Program-made: the position numbers and the translations under genes
Assembly: GCF_022347685.1 (NCBI RefSeq)
Contig: NZ_JAKRGF010000005.1
Coordinates: 205,472 to 269,471 of the forward strand
Source of the DNA: Thalassobius sp. Cn5-15
GTDB taxonomy: Bacteria > Pseudomonadota > Alphaproteobacteria > Rhodobacterales > Rhodobacteraceae
Direction: 5' to 3'
DNA: 64,000 nucleotides
The notes under the pieces: model-generated
The model's input: only the letters and a program-made list of their open reading frames with translations
Databases searched by the model: none
Told to the model about the DNA's origin: nothing
In this document: in pieces, positions 34,703 to 43,883 of the stretch
Numbering within the stretch: the first letter of the stretch is position 1
How the letters are laid out: each line of letters opens with the position of its first letter

Positions 34703-34730
34703 GCCGTAGTTATACGGCCTTTCGCTTTTA
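34703..34730 (+). terminator. Probable terminator after the GT39 gene
   Basis: A 6-bp stem (GCCGTA 34703-34708, TACGGC 34713-34718) is followed by a T-rich stretch. It is short, so confidence is modest. Confidence 0.5.
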
Positions 34731-34883
34731 TGTTGTGAATTTCTTTTAAAAACAGCGTGTTGAGGGGCGTGTTTCCTCGGGTGAATTGCGCCTAAATATG
34801 TAGCTTTTCGCCCGAAAATCGTGCACCCTGCCGCGTAGACGCAAGGGGCGCAGGGGATGGCGCGTGTTGGCGAAGTGCTTTTG

Positions 34884-34899
34884 TTGACCGGTTGGTCAA
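34884..34899. promoter_or_regulatory. RutR-like box upstream of the cytosine operon
   Basis: TTGACC-GGTT-GGTCAA has perfect 6-bp arms and agrees at 13 of 14 defined positions with the E. coli RutR consensus TTGACCA-NN-TGGTCAA as I recall it. It lies 47 bp before the first gene of an operon that ends in cytosine deaminase. RutR senses uracil and thymine. Confidence 0.65.
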
Positions 34900-34945
34900 A
34901 CCGCACGACCCTTGTGGCAATAAAACTGCAACATGGGGGTCTATC

Positions 34946-35953
34946 ATGAAGACTATCAAAAACGTGACACGCCGCGCGGCGTTGACGCTGGCGGCAGGTG
35001 CAATGACAGTGGGTTTCGGCCTGATGGCATCGACCAGCATGGCGGCGGCAGAGGCACTGAAGGTTGCCGCGATCTATACGCTGCCAGTTGAACAGCAATG
35101 GATCAGCCGTATTCACAAGGCACTGAATGCGGCTGCTGAACGTGGCGACATCGAATATGTGTTTTCGGAAAATGTCGCCAATACTGACTACGAACGGGTG
35201 ATGCGCGAGTATGCCGAACAGGGCAAGGGGCTGATTGTCGGTGAGGTGTTCGGTCTGGAACGCGCTGCCCGCAAGGTGGCGAAAGACTATCCTGAAACTG
35301 CCTTCCTGATGGGGTCGTCCTTTGGGGCGGTTGCACCGAACTTCTCGGTCTTTGATAACTGGATCCATGAACCCAGCTACCTGTCGGGCATGATCGCTGG
35401 TGCCACCACCGAAAGCAACGTGATCGGTATGGTCGGCGGCTACGCCATTCCTGAGGTGAACCGCCTGATGCACGCCTTTATGGACGGTGCGCGCGAAGTG
35501 AATCCTGAAGTCAAGTTTATCGTGAACTTCATCGACAGCTGGTACGATCCGCCCAAAGCTAAAGAAAGCGCTTTTGCGATGATGGATGCTGGTGCAGACA
35601 TTATGTACGCGGAACGCTTTGGCGTATCGGACGCCGCTGTTGAGCGTGGCGTGAAGGCTGTGGGCAACGTGATCGACACATCGGGCGATTATCCGGGCAC
35701 CATTCTGGCATCCGCCCTGTGGCATATGGAGGCGACGATCGACAAAGCCATCGCCAACGTCAAAGCAGGCAGTTTTGAGGCGGCGGACTACGGTCAGTAC
35801 AGCTTCATGTCCTATGGTGGTGGGTCGCTGGTACTGGATGAGGCGTTGGTCTCCACTGAGATCGTTGAACAGGTCCGCTCCAAAGAGGCCGACATTCTGG
35901 ACGGTCTGTTCCGTGTGAACGTGAACGACGCGCGTCCGGTTTCGGACAACTAA
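34946..35953 (+). CDS. BMP-family ABC importer binding protein (nucleoside/nucleobase)
   Basis: This 335-residue periplasmic protein has a signal peptide (MKTIKNVTRRAALTLAAGA, cut after SMAAA near residue 34). It has the basic-membrane-protein/PnrA-like fold: LKVAAIYTLPVEQQWISRIH, EGLIVGEVFGLE-type, SYLSGMIAGATTESNVIGMVGGY and WYDPPKAKESAFAMMDAGADI. BMP proteins bind purine or pyrimidine nucleosides and related compounds. It is the first gene of a five-gene operon ending in cytosine deaminase, with a RutR-like box upstream. A hairpin after the gene probably lowers expression of the rest. The ATG at 34946 follows a G-run. Confidence 0.88.
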   Translation: MKTIKNVTRRAALTLAAGAMTVGFGLMASTSMAAAEALKVAAIYTLPVEQQWISRIHKALNAAAERGDIEYVFSENVANTDYERVMREYAEQGKGLIVGEVFGLERAARKVAKDYPETAFLMGSSFGAVAPNFSVFDNWIHEPSYLSGMIAGATTESNVIGMVGGYAIPEVNRLMHAFMDGAREVNPEVKFIVNFIDSWYDPPKAKESAFAMMDAGADIMYAERFGVSDAAVERGVKAVGNVIDTSGDYPGTILASALWHMEATIDKAIANVKAGSFEAADYGQYSFMSYGGGSLVLDEALVSTEIVEQVRSKEADILDGLFRVNVNDARPVSDN

Positions 35954-35969
35954 GGCGCTGATGCCATGC

Positions 35970-36006
35970 AGGCCGGTGCGTCCACCCGACGCGCCGGCCT
36001 TTCTTC
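35970..36006 (+). terminator. Intra-operon attenuating terminator
   Basis: A 13-bp stem with one G-T pair (35970-35982 with 35988-36000) is followed by TTCTTC. It lies between the binding-protein and ATPase genes and fits the usual excess of binding protein over membrane parts. Confidence 0.7.
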
Positions 36007-36017
36007 TGTCTTCGAAA

Positions 36018-37598
36018 ATGACGGTGGACCTGACGGTGACACAGACAACACAAACCAAGGTGCTTTCCCTAAGCGGCCTGTCCAAGCGGTTCGGCAGCGT
36101 CATCGCAAATGACGTCATTGATCTGGACTTGCATCAGGGTGAGGTGCTGGCGCTTTTGGGGGAAAACGGCGCGGGTAAGACCACGCTGATGAATATGCTT
36201 TTCGGCCACTACCTGCCTGATGCGGGCACGGTAGAGGTTGCGGATGAGGGCGGACAGATGCAGGCGCTGTCCCTTGGCCATCCGCAGGCGGCATTGGCGG
36301 CGGGCATCGGTATGGTGCATCAACATTTCGCGCTGGCGGAGAACCTGTCGGCGCTAAATAACATCGTATTAGGCTCCGAACGCCTGGGCCGCTGGCGCCG
36401 TGATCTGCGCGCTGCACGGGCCAAAATTGAGCAGATCATGCAGCGCACCGGTTTGGTTGTGACGCTGGATACGCCGGTTGGCCGCCTGTCTGTCGGCGAA
36501 CGCCAGCGGGTTGAGATTCTGAAGGCGCTGTACCGCGACGTGCGCATTCTGGTGCTGGACGAACCTACCGCGGTGCTAACGCCACAAGAGGCAGATACGC
36601 TGTTTGACAACATTGGCGCAATGACGCGCGAAGGTCTGTCGGTGATCTTCATTTCTCACAAGCTGCGCGAAGTGCTGGCATTTTCCCAACGCATCGCGGT
36701 GTTGCGGCACGGCAAAAAGGTGGGGGAGATTGCAACCGCTGACGCCGACGAACGCATCATCGCCCGCATGATGGTGGGGGCCGACACGCCCGAAACCCCG
36801 CGCACAGACATGACCGCTGGTGCGCCGGTACTGGAGTTGGAAGGCGTGTCAGTCACAGGACGATCCAAACGCGACAGCCTGGTCGGTGCCTCTCTTACTT
36901 TGAACGCGCATGAAATTCTTGGCATCGCTGGGGTTTCCGGCAACGGGCAGAGCGCTTTGGCAGGTCTGATTTCTGGCCTGACCAAACCCAGCGCGGGCAC
37001 GATCCGAATCGGCGGGGCAGACATTGCCACCGTGACGCCCGCCAATATGATCAAGGCAGGCGTTGGGCGCATCCCAGAGGATCGCCATCACGACGGCATC
37101 GTCGGTGCCATGTCGGTTGCCGAAAACATGGTCATCGAACGACTGAACAGTGCGGAGGTCAGCCGGGCTGGTTTTCTGAAAAAAGACGCGATCAAGGCCA
37201 ATGCTGAGACGCTGAGCCGGAATTATGACGTGCGCGGTCCCGGTGTTGACGCCCGTGCGCGGCTACTGTCTGGGGGCAATATCCAGAAGCTGATCCTTGC
37301 CCGCGTCTTTGAACAGACCCCGCAACTGATCCTAGCGAACCAGCCGACCCGTGGTCTGGACATGCTGGCCGCCTCCGAGGTGGCACGCCGCCTGCTGGAA
37401 GCGCGCGAAACTGGCGCAGGCATCGTGCTGATTTCCGAGGATCTGGATGAAATCCTCAGCCTTGCTGATCGGGTGGTGGTGATCCACGACGGCGAAATGG
37501 TGGAGGCAGGCACCCGTGACCGCGAGGTTATTGGTCTGATGATGGCGGGCGAAGCAACCCCGCATGAACCGCAGCAAAGCGGAGCAGGAACAAAATGA
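36018..37598 (+). CDS. BMP-type ABC importer ATPase (two NBDs)
   Basis: This 526-residue double ATPase has NBD1 with GENGAGKTTLMNM, LSVGERQRVEI and ILVLDEPTAVLTP. NBD2 has the degenerate GVSGNGQSALAG, LSGGNIQKLI and LILANQPTRGLD, all normal for nucleoside importers of the NupO/YufO type. The HQHFALAENL Q-loop region is typical. The ATG at 36018 follows a short AT-rich stretch without a strong ribosome binding site; an in-frame upstream start at 35961 would sit in the terminator hairpin. Its stop overlaps the next permease start by four bases. Confidence 0.9.
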   Translation: MTVDLTVTQTTQTKVLSLSGLSKRFGSVIANDVIDLDLHQGEVLALLGENGAGKTTLMNMLFGHYLPDAGTVEVADEGGQMQALSLGHPQAALAAGIGMVHQHFALAENLSALNNIVLGSERLGRWRRDLRAARAKIEQIMQRTGLVVTLDTPVGRLSVGERQRVEILKALYRDVRILVLDEPTAVLTPQEADTLFDNIGAMTREGLSVIFISHKLREVLAFSQRIAVLRHGKKVGEIATADADERIIARMMVGADTPETPRTDMTAGAPVLELEGVSVTGRSKRDSLVGASLTLNAHEILGIAGVSGNGQSALAGLISGLTKPSAGTIRIGGADIATVTPANMIKAGVGRIPEDRHHDGIVGAMSVAENMVIERLNSAEVSRAGFLKKDAIKANAETLSRNYDVRGPGVDARARLLSGGNIQKLILARVFEQTPQLILANQPTRGLDMLAASEVARRLLEARETGAGIVLISEDLDEILSLADRVVVIHDGEMVEAGTRDREVIGLMMAGEATPHEPQQSGAGTK

Positions 37599-38677
37599 TA
37601 CGGATTGAACCACGCCCCGCGACTTCGACGGCGTTTAAACTGGGGCTGCCGATCCTATCGGCCGTGATTGCCATTCTGGGCGCGGCGATCCCGCTGGCCT
37701 TTGCCGGTGCGGATATTTTGACCGCTTACGGCGAGATGGTGAAAGGCGTCTTTGGATCGCTCTTTGCTTTTTCGGAAATGCTGACGCGGGCAACCCCTTT
37801 GATCTTCACCGGTCTGGCGGCGGCTTTGGCGTTTCGGGCACGTCTGTGGAATATCGGGGCCGAGGGGCAGCTGTACCTTGGCGCGATGGCGGCAGTTGCC
37901 ATCGGGGCCGGTGCGATTGAGGCGCCGGGTTATATTCTGTTGCCGCTGATCATTATGCTGGGCTGCGCGGCGGGCGCGGCGGGCATGGTGGTGCCGACAA
38001 TGCTGAAAACACGTTTCGGCGCGGATGAGGTGGTGACGACGCTATTGTTGAACTTCATCATCCTGATTTTCCTGCAATATATGCTGGAGGGTCCGCTGAA
38101 GGATCCCTATGGCCTCGGCTGGCCGCAAAGTGCGCCGATTTTGGATGAGGGCGTGTTGCCAACCTTGATGGCGCGGATGCGGGTGCATTCGGGGCTGATC
38201 ATCGCACTGGTTGCCGCCGCAGTGGCGCAGGTGATGCTGTCGCATTCGGTCTGGGGTTTCAAACTGCGCGCGGTGGGTGAAAACGCCCCTGCGGCGCGTC
38301 ATGCGGGCATCGGTGTGAACCGCTCGCTTCTCAGCGTGGCGATCGTGTCGGGCGGTCTGGCAGGTCTGGCAGGTGTGAGCGAGGTCGCGGGGCTGAAGGG
38401 CTACCTGACCGCTGATCTGTCGCCCGGATTTGGCTACACCGGCATCGTGGTCGCGATGCTGGCGGGTCTGTCGCCGATGGGGGTAGTGGTGGCCGCGCTG
38501 TTCATTGCCAGCGTCTTTGTCGGCGCCGACAGTATGAGCCGGTCAATGGGCGTGTCGTCCTATCTGGCGGATCTGATTGTGTCGATGTCGCTGCTCTGTG
38601 TGCTGGTCGGTGGGTTCTTTGCCCGTTTCCGCATCACCCGCACCGGATCCTCAGCCAGCAAGACAGGAGAGGCGTGA
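37595..38677 (+). CDS. BMP-type ABC importer permease 1
   Basis: This 360-residue permease of the NupP/YufP type has about eight to ten hydrophobic segments. LAFRARLWNIGAEGQLYLGA is the family hallmark and LRAVGENAPAARHAGI the ATPase-contact loop. Its ATG overlaps the ATPase stop (ATGA) and its stop overlaps the next permease start (TGATG). It forms one half of the channel of the predicted pyrimidine importer. Confidence 0.9.
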   Translation: MIRIEPRPATSTAFKLGLPILSAVIAILGAAIPLAFAGADILTAYGEMVKGVFGSLFAFSEMLTRATPLIFTGLAAALAFRARLWNIGAEGQLYLGAMAAVAIGAGAIEAPGYILLPLIIMLGCAAGAAGMVVPTMLKTRFGADEVVTTLLLNFIILIFLQYMLEGPLKDPYGLGWPQSAPILDEGVLPTLMARMRVHSGLIIALVAAAVAQVMLSHSVWGFKLRAVGENAPAARHAGIGVNRSLLSVAIVSGGLAGLAGVSEVAGLKGYLTADLSPGFGYTGIVVAMLAGLSPMGVVVAALFIASVFVGADSMSRSMGVSSYLADLIVSMSLLCVLVGGFFARFRITRTGSSASKTGEA

Positions 38678-39621
38678 TGCTGGATATCCTCAACATTCTC
38701 CTGTCCGATAGCTTCTGGGCCGCGTCGCTGCGTATTGCGACGCCGCTGATCTTCGGCGTCCTTGGCGCGCTACTGTGTGAGAAATCCGGCGTGCTGAACC
38801 TTGGGATCGAGGGGATCTTTGTCACCGGCGCGATGGTCGGCTGGATGGCTGTCTGGCTGGGCCTTGGCCTGTGGGGCGGGGTGCTGGCGGCGGCTGTGGC
38901 TGGCGCAGCCTTTGGTCTGTTGCACGCAATTCTCACTGTGCCGCTGGGGCTGTCACAACATGTGTCAGGGTTGGGGGTGACGATGTTTGCCACCTCACTC
39001 AGCTACTTCACCTACCGTACTGCGCTGCCCGCTGTCAGCTCGCCGCCGAAGATTGAACCGTTCCGTGCGCTGGATATTCCGGTGCTGTCGGATCTGCCTT
39101 TCCTTGGGCCGGTTTTGTTTCAACAAACGGCGTTCACATGGCTTGCGCTGCTGATGGTTCTGCTGGTGTGGTATGTTTTGAACCGCACGCCGCTGGGCGT
39201 GGCGCTACAGGCGGTGGGTGACAATCCCGATAGCGTTGATGCGCAGGGTCTGTCTGTCTATGGGCTGCGCATTGGCGCGGTGGTTGCTGGTTCTGCGTTG
39301 ATGGCGCTGGGCGGGGCGTTTTTGACCATGTCGGCCTTTGACAGTTTCTTTTTCGGCATGGTCAACGGACGCGGCTGGATCTGTATTGCACTGGTGATCT
39401 TTGCCAGTTGGCGACCGGGCAAGGCACTGTTTGGGGCCCTGCTGTTTGGCGCATTTGATGCATTGCAGGTGCGTTTGCAGACCGAAGTGGGCGCTGTGGT
39501 GCCCAGCCAAGTGTTTCTGGCGGGGCCTTATGTGTTGTCGATCGTGGCACTTGTTATTGCGGCGCGCCGTGCAGACTATCCGCGCGCATTGCTGACACCG
39601 TGGTTCAAGGGCCAGCGGTAA
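38677..39621 (+). CDS. BMP-type ABC importer permease 2
   Basis: This 314-residue permease of the NupQ/YufQ type has about eight hydrophobic segments. ALLCEKSGVLNLGIEGIFVTGAM is the hallmark, VALQAVGDNPDSVDAQGLSV the coupling loop and GRGWICIALVIFASWRPGKAL the conserved C-terminal block. The ATG at 38677 overlaps the previous stop. Cytosine deaminase follows 12 bp later. It is the second half of the importer channel. Confidence 0.9.
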   Translation: MLDILNILLSDSFWAASLRIATPLIFGVLGALLCEKSGVLNLGIEGIFVTGAMVGWMAVWLGLGLWGGVLAAAVAGAAFGLLHAILTVPLGLSQHVSGLGVTMFATSLSYFTYRTALPAVSSPPKIEPFRALDIPVLSDLPFLGPVLFQQTAFTWLALLMVLLVWYVLNRTPLGVALQAVGDNPDSVDAQGLSVYGLRIGAVVAGSALMALGGAFLTMSAFDSFFFGMVNGRGWICIALVIFASWRPGKALFGALLFGAFDALQVRLQTEVGAVVPSQVFLAGPYVLSIVALVIAARRADYPRALLTPWFKGQR

Positions 39622-39633
39622 GAGGGAAGAGAG

Positions 39634-40920
39634 ATGTTTGATCTGATCATAAAGAACGCGACCCTGCCCGATGGGCGCAGCGGTTTGGATATCGCGGTGA
39701 AGGACGGTGTGATTGCCGCTGTTGAGGCAGGGATGACCACAGAGGCGGCAGAGGTCATCGACGCAGGCGGCTATCTGGTTAGCCCGCCCTTCGTCGATCC
39801 GCATTTCCATATGGACGCAACGCTGTCCTTGGGTAATCCGCGCATGAACACCTCTGGCACCCTGCTGGAAGGCATTGCGCTGTGGGGGGAACTCAAACCA
39901 CTACAAAGCGTGGAGGAGATTGTGGCGCGCGCCCTGCGCTATTGTGATCTGGCGGTCAGCATGGGGATCGGCGCGATCCGTAGTCATGTGGACACCTGCG
40001 ATGACGAGTTGAAGGGCGTTGAGGCTCTGCTTGAGGTGCGCGAACAGGTGAAGGATTACCTTGATCTGCAACTGGTCGCCTTTCCCCAGGATGGTGTGCT
40101 GCGTGATTCAACCGCGATGGCAAATACAATAAAAGCGCTGGATATGGGCGTCGATGTGGTGGGCGGCATCCCGCATTTTGAACGCACTATGGCCGATGGT
40201 GCCGAAAGCGTGCGCCAACTGTGCCAGATCGCAGCGGATCGTGGCCTGATGGTGGATATGCATTGCGATGAAAGCGATGATCCCCACAGCCGTCACATCG
40301 AAACACTGGCCTATGAAACCCAGCGCTTGGGGTTACAGGGCCGCGTGGCGGGCTCGCATCTGACCTCGATGCATTCGATGGACAACTACTATGTCTCAAA
40401 ACTGATCCCGCTGATGGTGGAGGCGGGGGTGCATGCCATTCCCAACCCGCTGATCAACATTATGCTGCAGGGGCGTCATGACAGTTATCCCAAACGTCGC
40501 GGCCAGACCCGTGTGCGTGAATTGCGCGACGCGGGGATCACGGTTGGCTTTGGTTCTGACTGTGTGATGGACCCGTGGTATTCGCTGGGCAAGGCGGACA
40601 TGCTGGATGTGGCCTTCATGGGGTTGCATGTGGGGCAGCTGTCCAGCCGTGAGGATATGGCGTGGTGCTTTGATGCGGTGACGGCAAACTCTGCCGCGAT
40701 CATGGGGCTGCAGGGCTACGGTCTGGAAAAGGGGTGCGCGGCGAATATGGTGTTGTTGCAGGCCAAGGACAAGATAGAGGCGGTGCGCCTGCGCGCCAAC
40801 CGTTTGGCGGTCATCCGCAAAGGTCGGGTGATTTCCCGTACAGCGCCAGTTGCGTCGGTTCTGGACCTGCCGGGAAGGCCCAAGGCGGTCAATCCGGCCG
40901 ATTATGCGCCCAAAGCCTGA
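39634..40920 (+). CDS. codA: Cytosine deaminase (amidohydrolase)
   Basis: This 428-residue metal-dependent amidohydrolase deaminates cytosine to uracil. Metal and catalytic residues are visible in VDPHFHMDATLS (HxH), DMHCDESDDP (His and Glu), GSHLTSMHSMD and GFGSDCVMDPWY (Asp). These match the E. coli CodA type rather than fungal or dCMP deaminases. The transport genes just upstream and the RutR-like box before the operon indicate import and salvage of pyrimidine bases. Related enzymes act on isoguanine or creatinine-like rings, a lesser possibility. AGAGGGAAGAGAG precedes the ATG. Confidence 0.88.
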   Translation: MFDLIIKNATLPDGRSGLDIAVKDGVIAAVEAGMTTEAAEVIDAGGYLVSPPFVDPHFHMDATLSLGNPRMNTSGTLLEGIALWGELKPLQSVEEIVARALRYCDLAVSMGIGAIRSHVDTCDDELKGVEALLEVREQVKDYLDLQLVAFPQDGVLRDSTAMANTIKALDMGVDVVGGIPHFERTMADGAESVRQLCQIAADRGLMVDMHCDESDDPHSRHIETLAYETQRLGLQGRVAGSHLTSMHSMDNYYVSKLIPLMVEAGVHAIPNPLINIMLQGRHDSYPKRRGQTRVRELRDAGITVGFGSDCVMDPWYSLGKADMLDVAFMGLHVGQLSSREDMAWCFDAVTANSAAIMGLQGYGLEKGCAANMVLLQAKDKIEAVRLRANRLAVIRKGRVISRTAPVASVLDLPGRPKAVNPADYAPKA

Positions 40921-40927
40921 TTAACTT

Positions 40928-40980
40928 GCCGGATCGCGTAGCGGTCCGGCTCGCGACCGACCCGCCCCAAGGTCGGTCGC
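40928..40980 (+). repeat. Two GC-rich hairpins after codA
   Basis: A 10-bp stem with one T-G pair (40928-40937 with 40941-40950) has a 3-base loop. It is followed by a perfect 10-bp stem (40953-40962 with 40971-40980) with an 8-base loop. Together with the terminator at 40985 they make three stems in a row. Confidence 0.65.
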
Positions 40981-40984
40981 GACC

Positions 40985-41006
40985 GACAGAGCTTGCTCTG
41001 TCTTTC
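40985..41006 (+). terminator. Terminator of the cytosine operon
   Basis: A perfect 8-bp stem (40985-40992 with 40995-41002) has a 2-base apex and is followed by a short T-run. Confidence 0.75.
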
Positions 41007-41120
41007 TGATGTCTCAATCCACATGAACGTTTGTCTTTGTATCGACCCCGCCCCGGGTCGGCCGTGCGCCGGACCTTCATCAAGGTCCTGCGCAGTGCGT
41101 TTAGCGCTCTGGTCAGATTA

Positions 41121-42146
41121 TTACTTCCGCAGCATCAGGATAAAGAACACACCGCCGACCAGACCGGTGACAATGCCGATCGGCATATCCTCGGGCGCCA
41201 TAACGGTGCGGGCGGTGATGTCTGCCCACAAAAGGAAGATACCGCCGACAATGGCCGAGGCTGGCAACACGCGCGTGTAGTTGCCGCCGACAAACATCCG
41301 CACGATATGCGGCACCATCAACCCGACAAACCCGATCAAACCGGAAAAGGCCACCATCACACCAGTGATCAACGCGCCAACGGAAAACACCGCCAAACGG
41401 AACTGCGGCACGTTAATGCCAAGGGTTGCGGCGGTTTCATCGCCGATGGTCATCGCGTTCAGGCGTGGCGATTGCAGCCACAGCCAAATTGCGCAGGGAA
41501 TGAGGATCGCCAGCGGGTAGATCAGATGCGACCACTGCGCCAGACCCAGACCGCCCAGCATCCAGAAGACCACCGTATGCGTCGCGCGTGGGTCGCCGAG
41601 GAAGATCAGCACATTCGCCGCCGCCATGATGACGAAGGACACGGCCACACCGGCCAGAACCAGCCGGTCGGCGCTGGTGGCCTTGGCCATCTGCGCAACG
41701 CCCAGCACCAGAACAGTCGCGCCGAGCGCGCCGAAAAACGCCAGCAGGGGTACGGTCAACATGCCCAGAAACAATCCGGTATGAAGCAGCGCCAGAATGG
41801 CCCCAAACGCCCCACCAGAGGAAATGCCCAGCAGATGCGGATCCGCCAGCGGGTTGCGCGTCACCGCTTGCAGTGCGGCGCCCACCATACCCAGACCGGC
41901 GCCAACCATAACGGCCAGCAGCGCACGCGGAAAGCGGATGTCCCAGACAATCGCGGCGCGTCCTTTGGACCAATTTGGCTCACCCAACGGCATGCCAATA
42001 CGGTCAAAAAACACGCCCCAAACGGTTTCAAAGGGCACCGAAATGGCGCCCAGTGAAATGGCAGAGGACAGGGACACCCCCAGCAACAACAGGCTGATGA
42101 GGCTGACGGCCCAAAACGGCAGCTGGCGCAAGGAATGTCCCTTCAT
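41121..42146 (-). CDS. btuC: FecCD-family ABC permease, cobalamin importer
   Basis: This 341-residue permease has about ten hydrophobic segments. The FecCD hallmarks are GRAAIVWDIRFPRALLAVMVGAGL, GAALQAVTRNPLADPHLLGISSGGAFGA, and near the end FSGLIGFVGLMVPHIVRMFVG. The family imports ferric siderophores, haem or vitamin B12. The cobalamin riboswitch at the head of this operon points to B12 or a corrinoid. It follows the binding-protein gene at once; an in-frame GTG at 42149 is the alternative start. It is the last gene of the operon. Confidence 0.85.
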   Translation of the reverse strand: MKGHSLRQLPFWAVSLISLLLLGVSLSSAISLGAISVPFETVWGVFFDRIGMPLGEPNWSKGRAAIVWDIRFPRALLAVMVGAGLGMVGAALQAVTRNPLADPHLLGISSGGAFGAILALLHTGLFLGMLTVPLLAFFGALGATVLVLGVAQMAKATSADRLVLAGVAVSFVIMAAANVLIFLGDPRATHTVVFWMLGGLGLAQWSHLIYPLAILIPCAIWLWLQSPRLNAMTIGDETAATLGINVPQFRLAVFSVGALITGVMVAFSGLIGFVGLMVPHIVRMFVGGNYTRVLPASAIVGGIFLLWADITARTVMAPEDMPIGIVTGLVGGVFFILMLRK

Positions 42147-42149
42147 CAC

Positions 42150-43082
42150 TTATTTACCCCAGAAACCGGTGGCCAGCTTCTGAACCGCTTTGATGTTGCG
42201 CGGGCCGGGGGTTGCCTCGACGTATTCCAGCACAACGAAACGGTCGTTTTTCACCGCGTCCAGCTCGGCGAAGGCGGGGTTCTTCATCATGAAATCGCGC
42301 TTTTCTTCGGCGGTGACATTGCCGTAGTTCACGATAACCACGACCTCTGGGTTGCGCTCGACCACGGCTTCCCAGTTCACTTTGCCCCAGCTTTTTTCAA
42401 AATCGTCCATGATGTTGGTGCCGCCTGCGGCCTCGATCAGGGCGGTGGGCATGGCGTAGCGACCGGCGGTGAAGGGGCTGTCTTCGCCGCTGTCGTAAAC
42501 GAACACGCGCAGCGGATCGCCGGTTTCAAGGTTCGCGGTGAAGGCGTCCAGTTCGGCCTTGTAGCCTGCAACCAGTTCTTCGGCTTTGTCTTCAACGTGG
42601 AAGATTTTGCCGAGGTTCAGGATGTCGTTGTACATGTCGTCGATGCTGACTTTCGGCTTGTCACCGATGTGGATGCAGCTTTCGGTCAGTTCATAAACGT
42701 TGATGCCAAAAGGAGCGAGGGTTTCGGGGGTCACTTCGCCGCCAACCTTCATGCCGTAGTTCCAGCCGGCAAAGAAGAAGTCCGCGTCAGCACCGACCAG
42801 AACCTCTTTGGTAGGGTATTTTTCGGACAGCTCAGGCAGTTCTTCGACGCCTGCGCGCATTTCTTCGTCCAGCGTTTTCCAGCCGGAAATGCCGGTGTAG
42901 CCAACCATGCGATCTGCCAGACCCAGAACCAACATCATTTCGGTCAGGTTGACGTCGTGGGAAATGGCGGCCTTCGGCGCCTCTTCAAAGGTCACTTGGC
43001 GGTTGCAGCTGTCCACGGTCGTCGCGGCAAAAGCGGGGGAGGCCACGGCCATCAGGCCGAAGGCGAGAGAGATTTTTTTCAT
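42150..43082 (-). CDS. btuF: Periplasmic binding protein of the cobalamin importer
   Basis: This 310-residue class III binding protein has a signal peptide (MKKISLAFGLMAVASPAFA, then ATTVDSC) and the two-lobe fold linked by a long helix. Motifs are RMVGYTGISGW, DADFFFAGWNYGMK, YELTESCIHIG, and WEAVVERNPEVVVIVNYG. Operon position under a cobalamin riboswitch supports a corrinoid ligand; the fold alone would also fit a ferric siderophore. It is 15 bp from the ATPase gene. Confidence 0.82.
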   Translation of the reverse strand: MKKISLAFGLMAVASPAFAATTVDSCNRQVTFEEAPKAAISHDVNLTEMMLVLGLADRMVGYTGISGWKTLDEEMRAGVEELPELSEKYPTKEVLVGADADFFFAGWNYGMKVGGEVTPETLAPFGINVYELTESCIHIGDKPKVSIDDMYNDILNLGKIFHVEDKAEELVAGYKAELDAFTANLETGDPLRVFVYDSGEDSPFTAGRYAMPTALIEAAGGTNIMDDFEKSWGKVNWEAVVERNPEVVVIVNYGNVTAEEKRDFMMKNPAFAELDAVKNDRFVVLEYVEATPGPRNIKAVQKLATGFWGK

Positions 43083-43097
43083 TGGTTTTCCCTGAAG

Positions 43098-43883
43098 TTA
43101 ATGTGTTGTGGGTAGGTTGAAAGAAAGATGCGACTGGCGGCTGATGCTCAACTCCTCGCGCAGCGCCTCAACGCCGAAGGTGTGTGAAATCAACTGTGCC
43201 TCCAGCGCTGTGTCTGGGGTGCCAAAGCTTTGCATGCTGCCACCTTTGAGCACCAGAACCTTGTCACAAACCGACGCGGTTAGGTTCAGATCATGCAGCG
43301 ACGTGACGATGGTCAGATCCAATTCGCGGATCAACTGCAGCACCTCCAGTTGGTGGCGGATGTCCAGATGGTTCGTCGGTTCATCCAGCACCAGAATTTC
43401 CGGTTCCTGCGCAAGGGCGCGGGCGACCATGACGCGCTGGCGTTCCCCGCCCGACAGTGTCGACAGCGTGCGGTCAGAGAAGCCGTGCAGGCCCATGCGC
43501 TCCATCGCGGCCTCGATCACCTCTTCGTCGCGCCGACCGGGCGTGGAAAATCCCAGACGGTGCGGCACCCGACCCAGCGCTACAATTTCACGCACAGACA
43601 GGGCGAAATCGGTGGGCTGTTCCTGCAGCACGGCCGCGACTTTGCGTGCAAGCGCACGGGGCGGCATTTTCGAGGTGGGTTTGCCGTCGATATAAATCTT
43701 GCCGGTTTGCGGGTGGTTGTAGCCGTAGATCATCCGCAACAGGGTGGTTTTACCGGCGCCATTGGGCCCCACGATGCCCAGCACCTCACCGGCGTTCAGG
43801 TCAAAGCTGACCTCTTGCAGCACGCGCGGGCTGCGTTTGGTGGGGCCCCATGCGGCCTGATCGACGCGAAGGGATGCGCTCAT
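43098..43883 (-). CDS. btuD: ABC ATPase of the cobalamin importer
   Basis: This 261-residue single-NBD ATPase of the FecE/BtuD group has Walker A GPNGAGKTTLLRM, signature LSGGERQRVMVARAL, Walker B ILVLDEPTNHLD and switch His TSLHDLNL. The ATG at 43883 overlaps the stop of the upstream DUF1636 gene (ATGA); the frame is open further up but that part lies in DUF1636. It couples ATP hydrolysis to corrinoid uptake with the downstream binding protein and permease. Confidence 0.88.
   Translation of the reverse strand: MSASLRVDQAAWGPTKRSPRVLQEVSFDLNAGEVLGIVGPNGAGKTTLLRMIYGYNHPQTGKIYIDGKPTSKMPPRALARKVAAVLQEQPTDFALSVREIVALGRVPHRLGFSTPGRRDEEVIEAAMERMGLHGFSDRTLSTLSGGERQRVMVARALAQEPEILVLDEPTNHLDIRHQLEVLQLIRELDLTIVTSLHDLNLTASVCDKVLVLKGGSMQSFGTPDTALEAQLISHTFGVEALREELSISRQSHLSFNLPTTH

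Noticed and set aside
34472..36118. 548-codon minus-strand frame opposite the BMP binding protein
   Set aside because: It is antisense to a gene with signal peptide and BMP motifs, and shows low-complexity His/Arg-rich translation.
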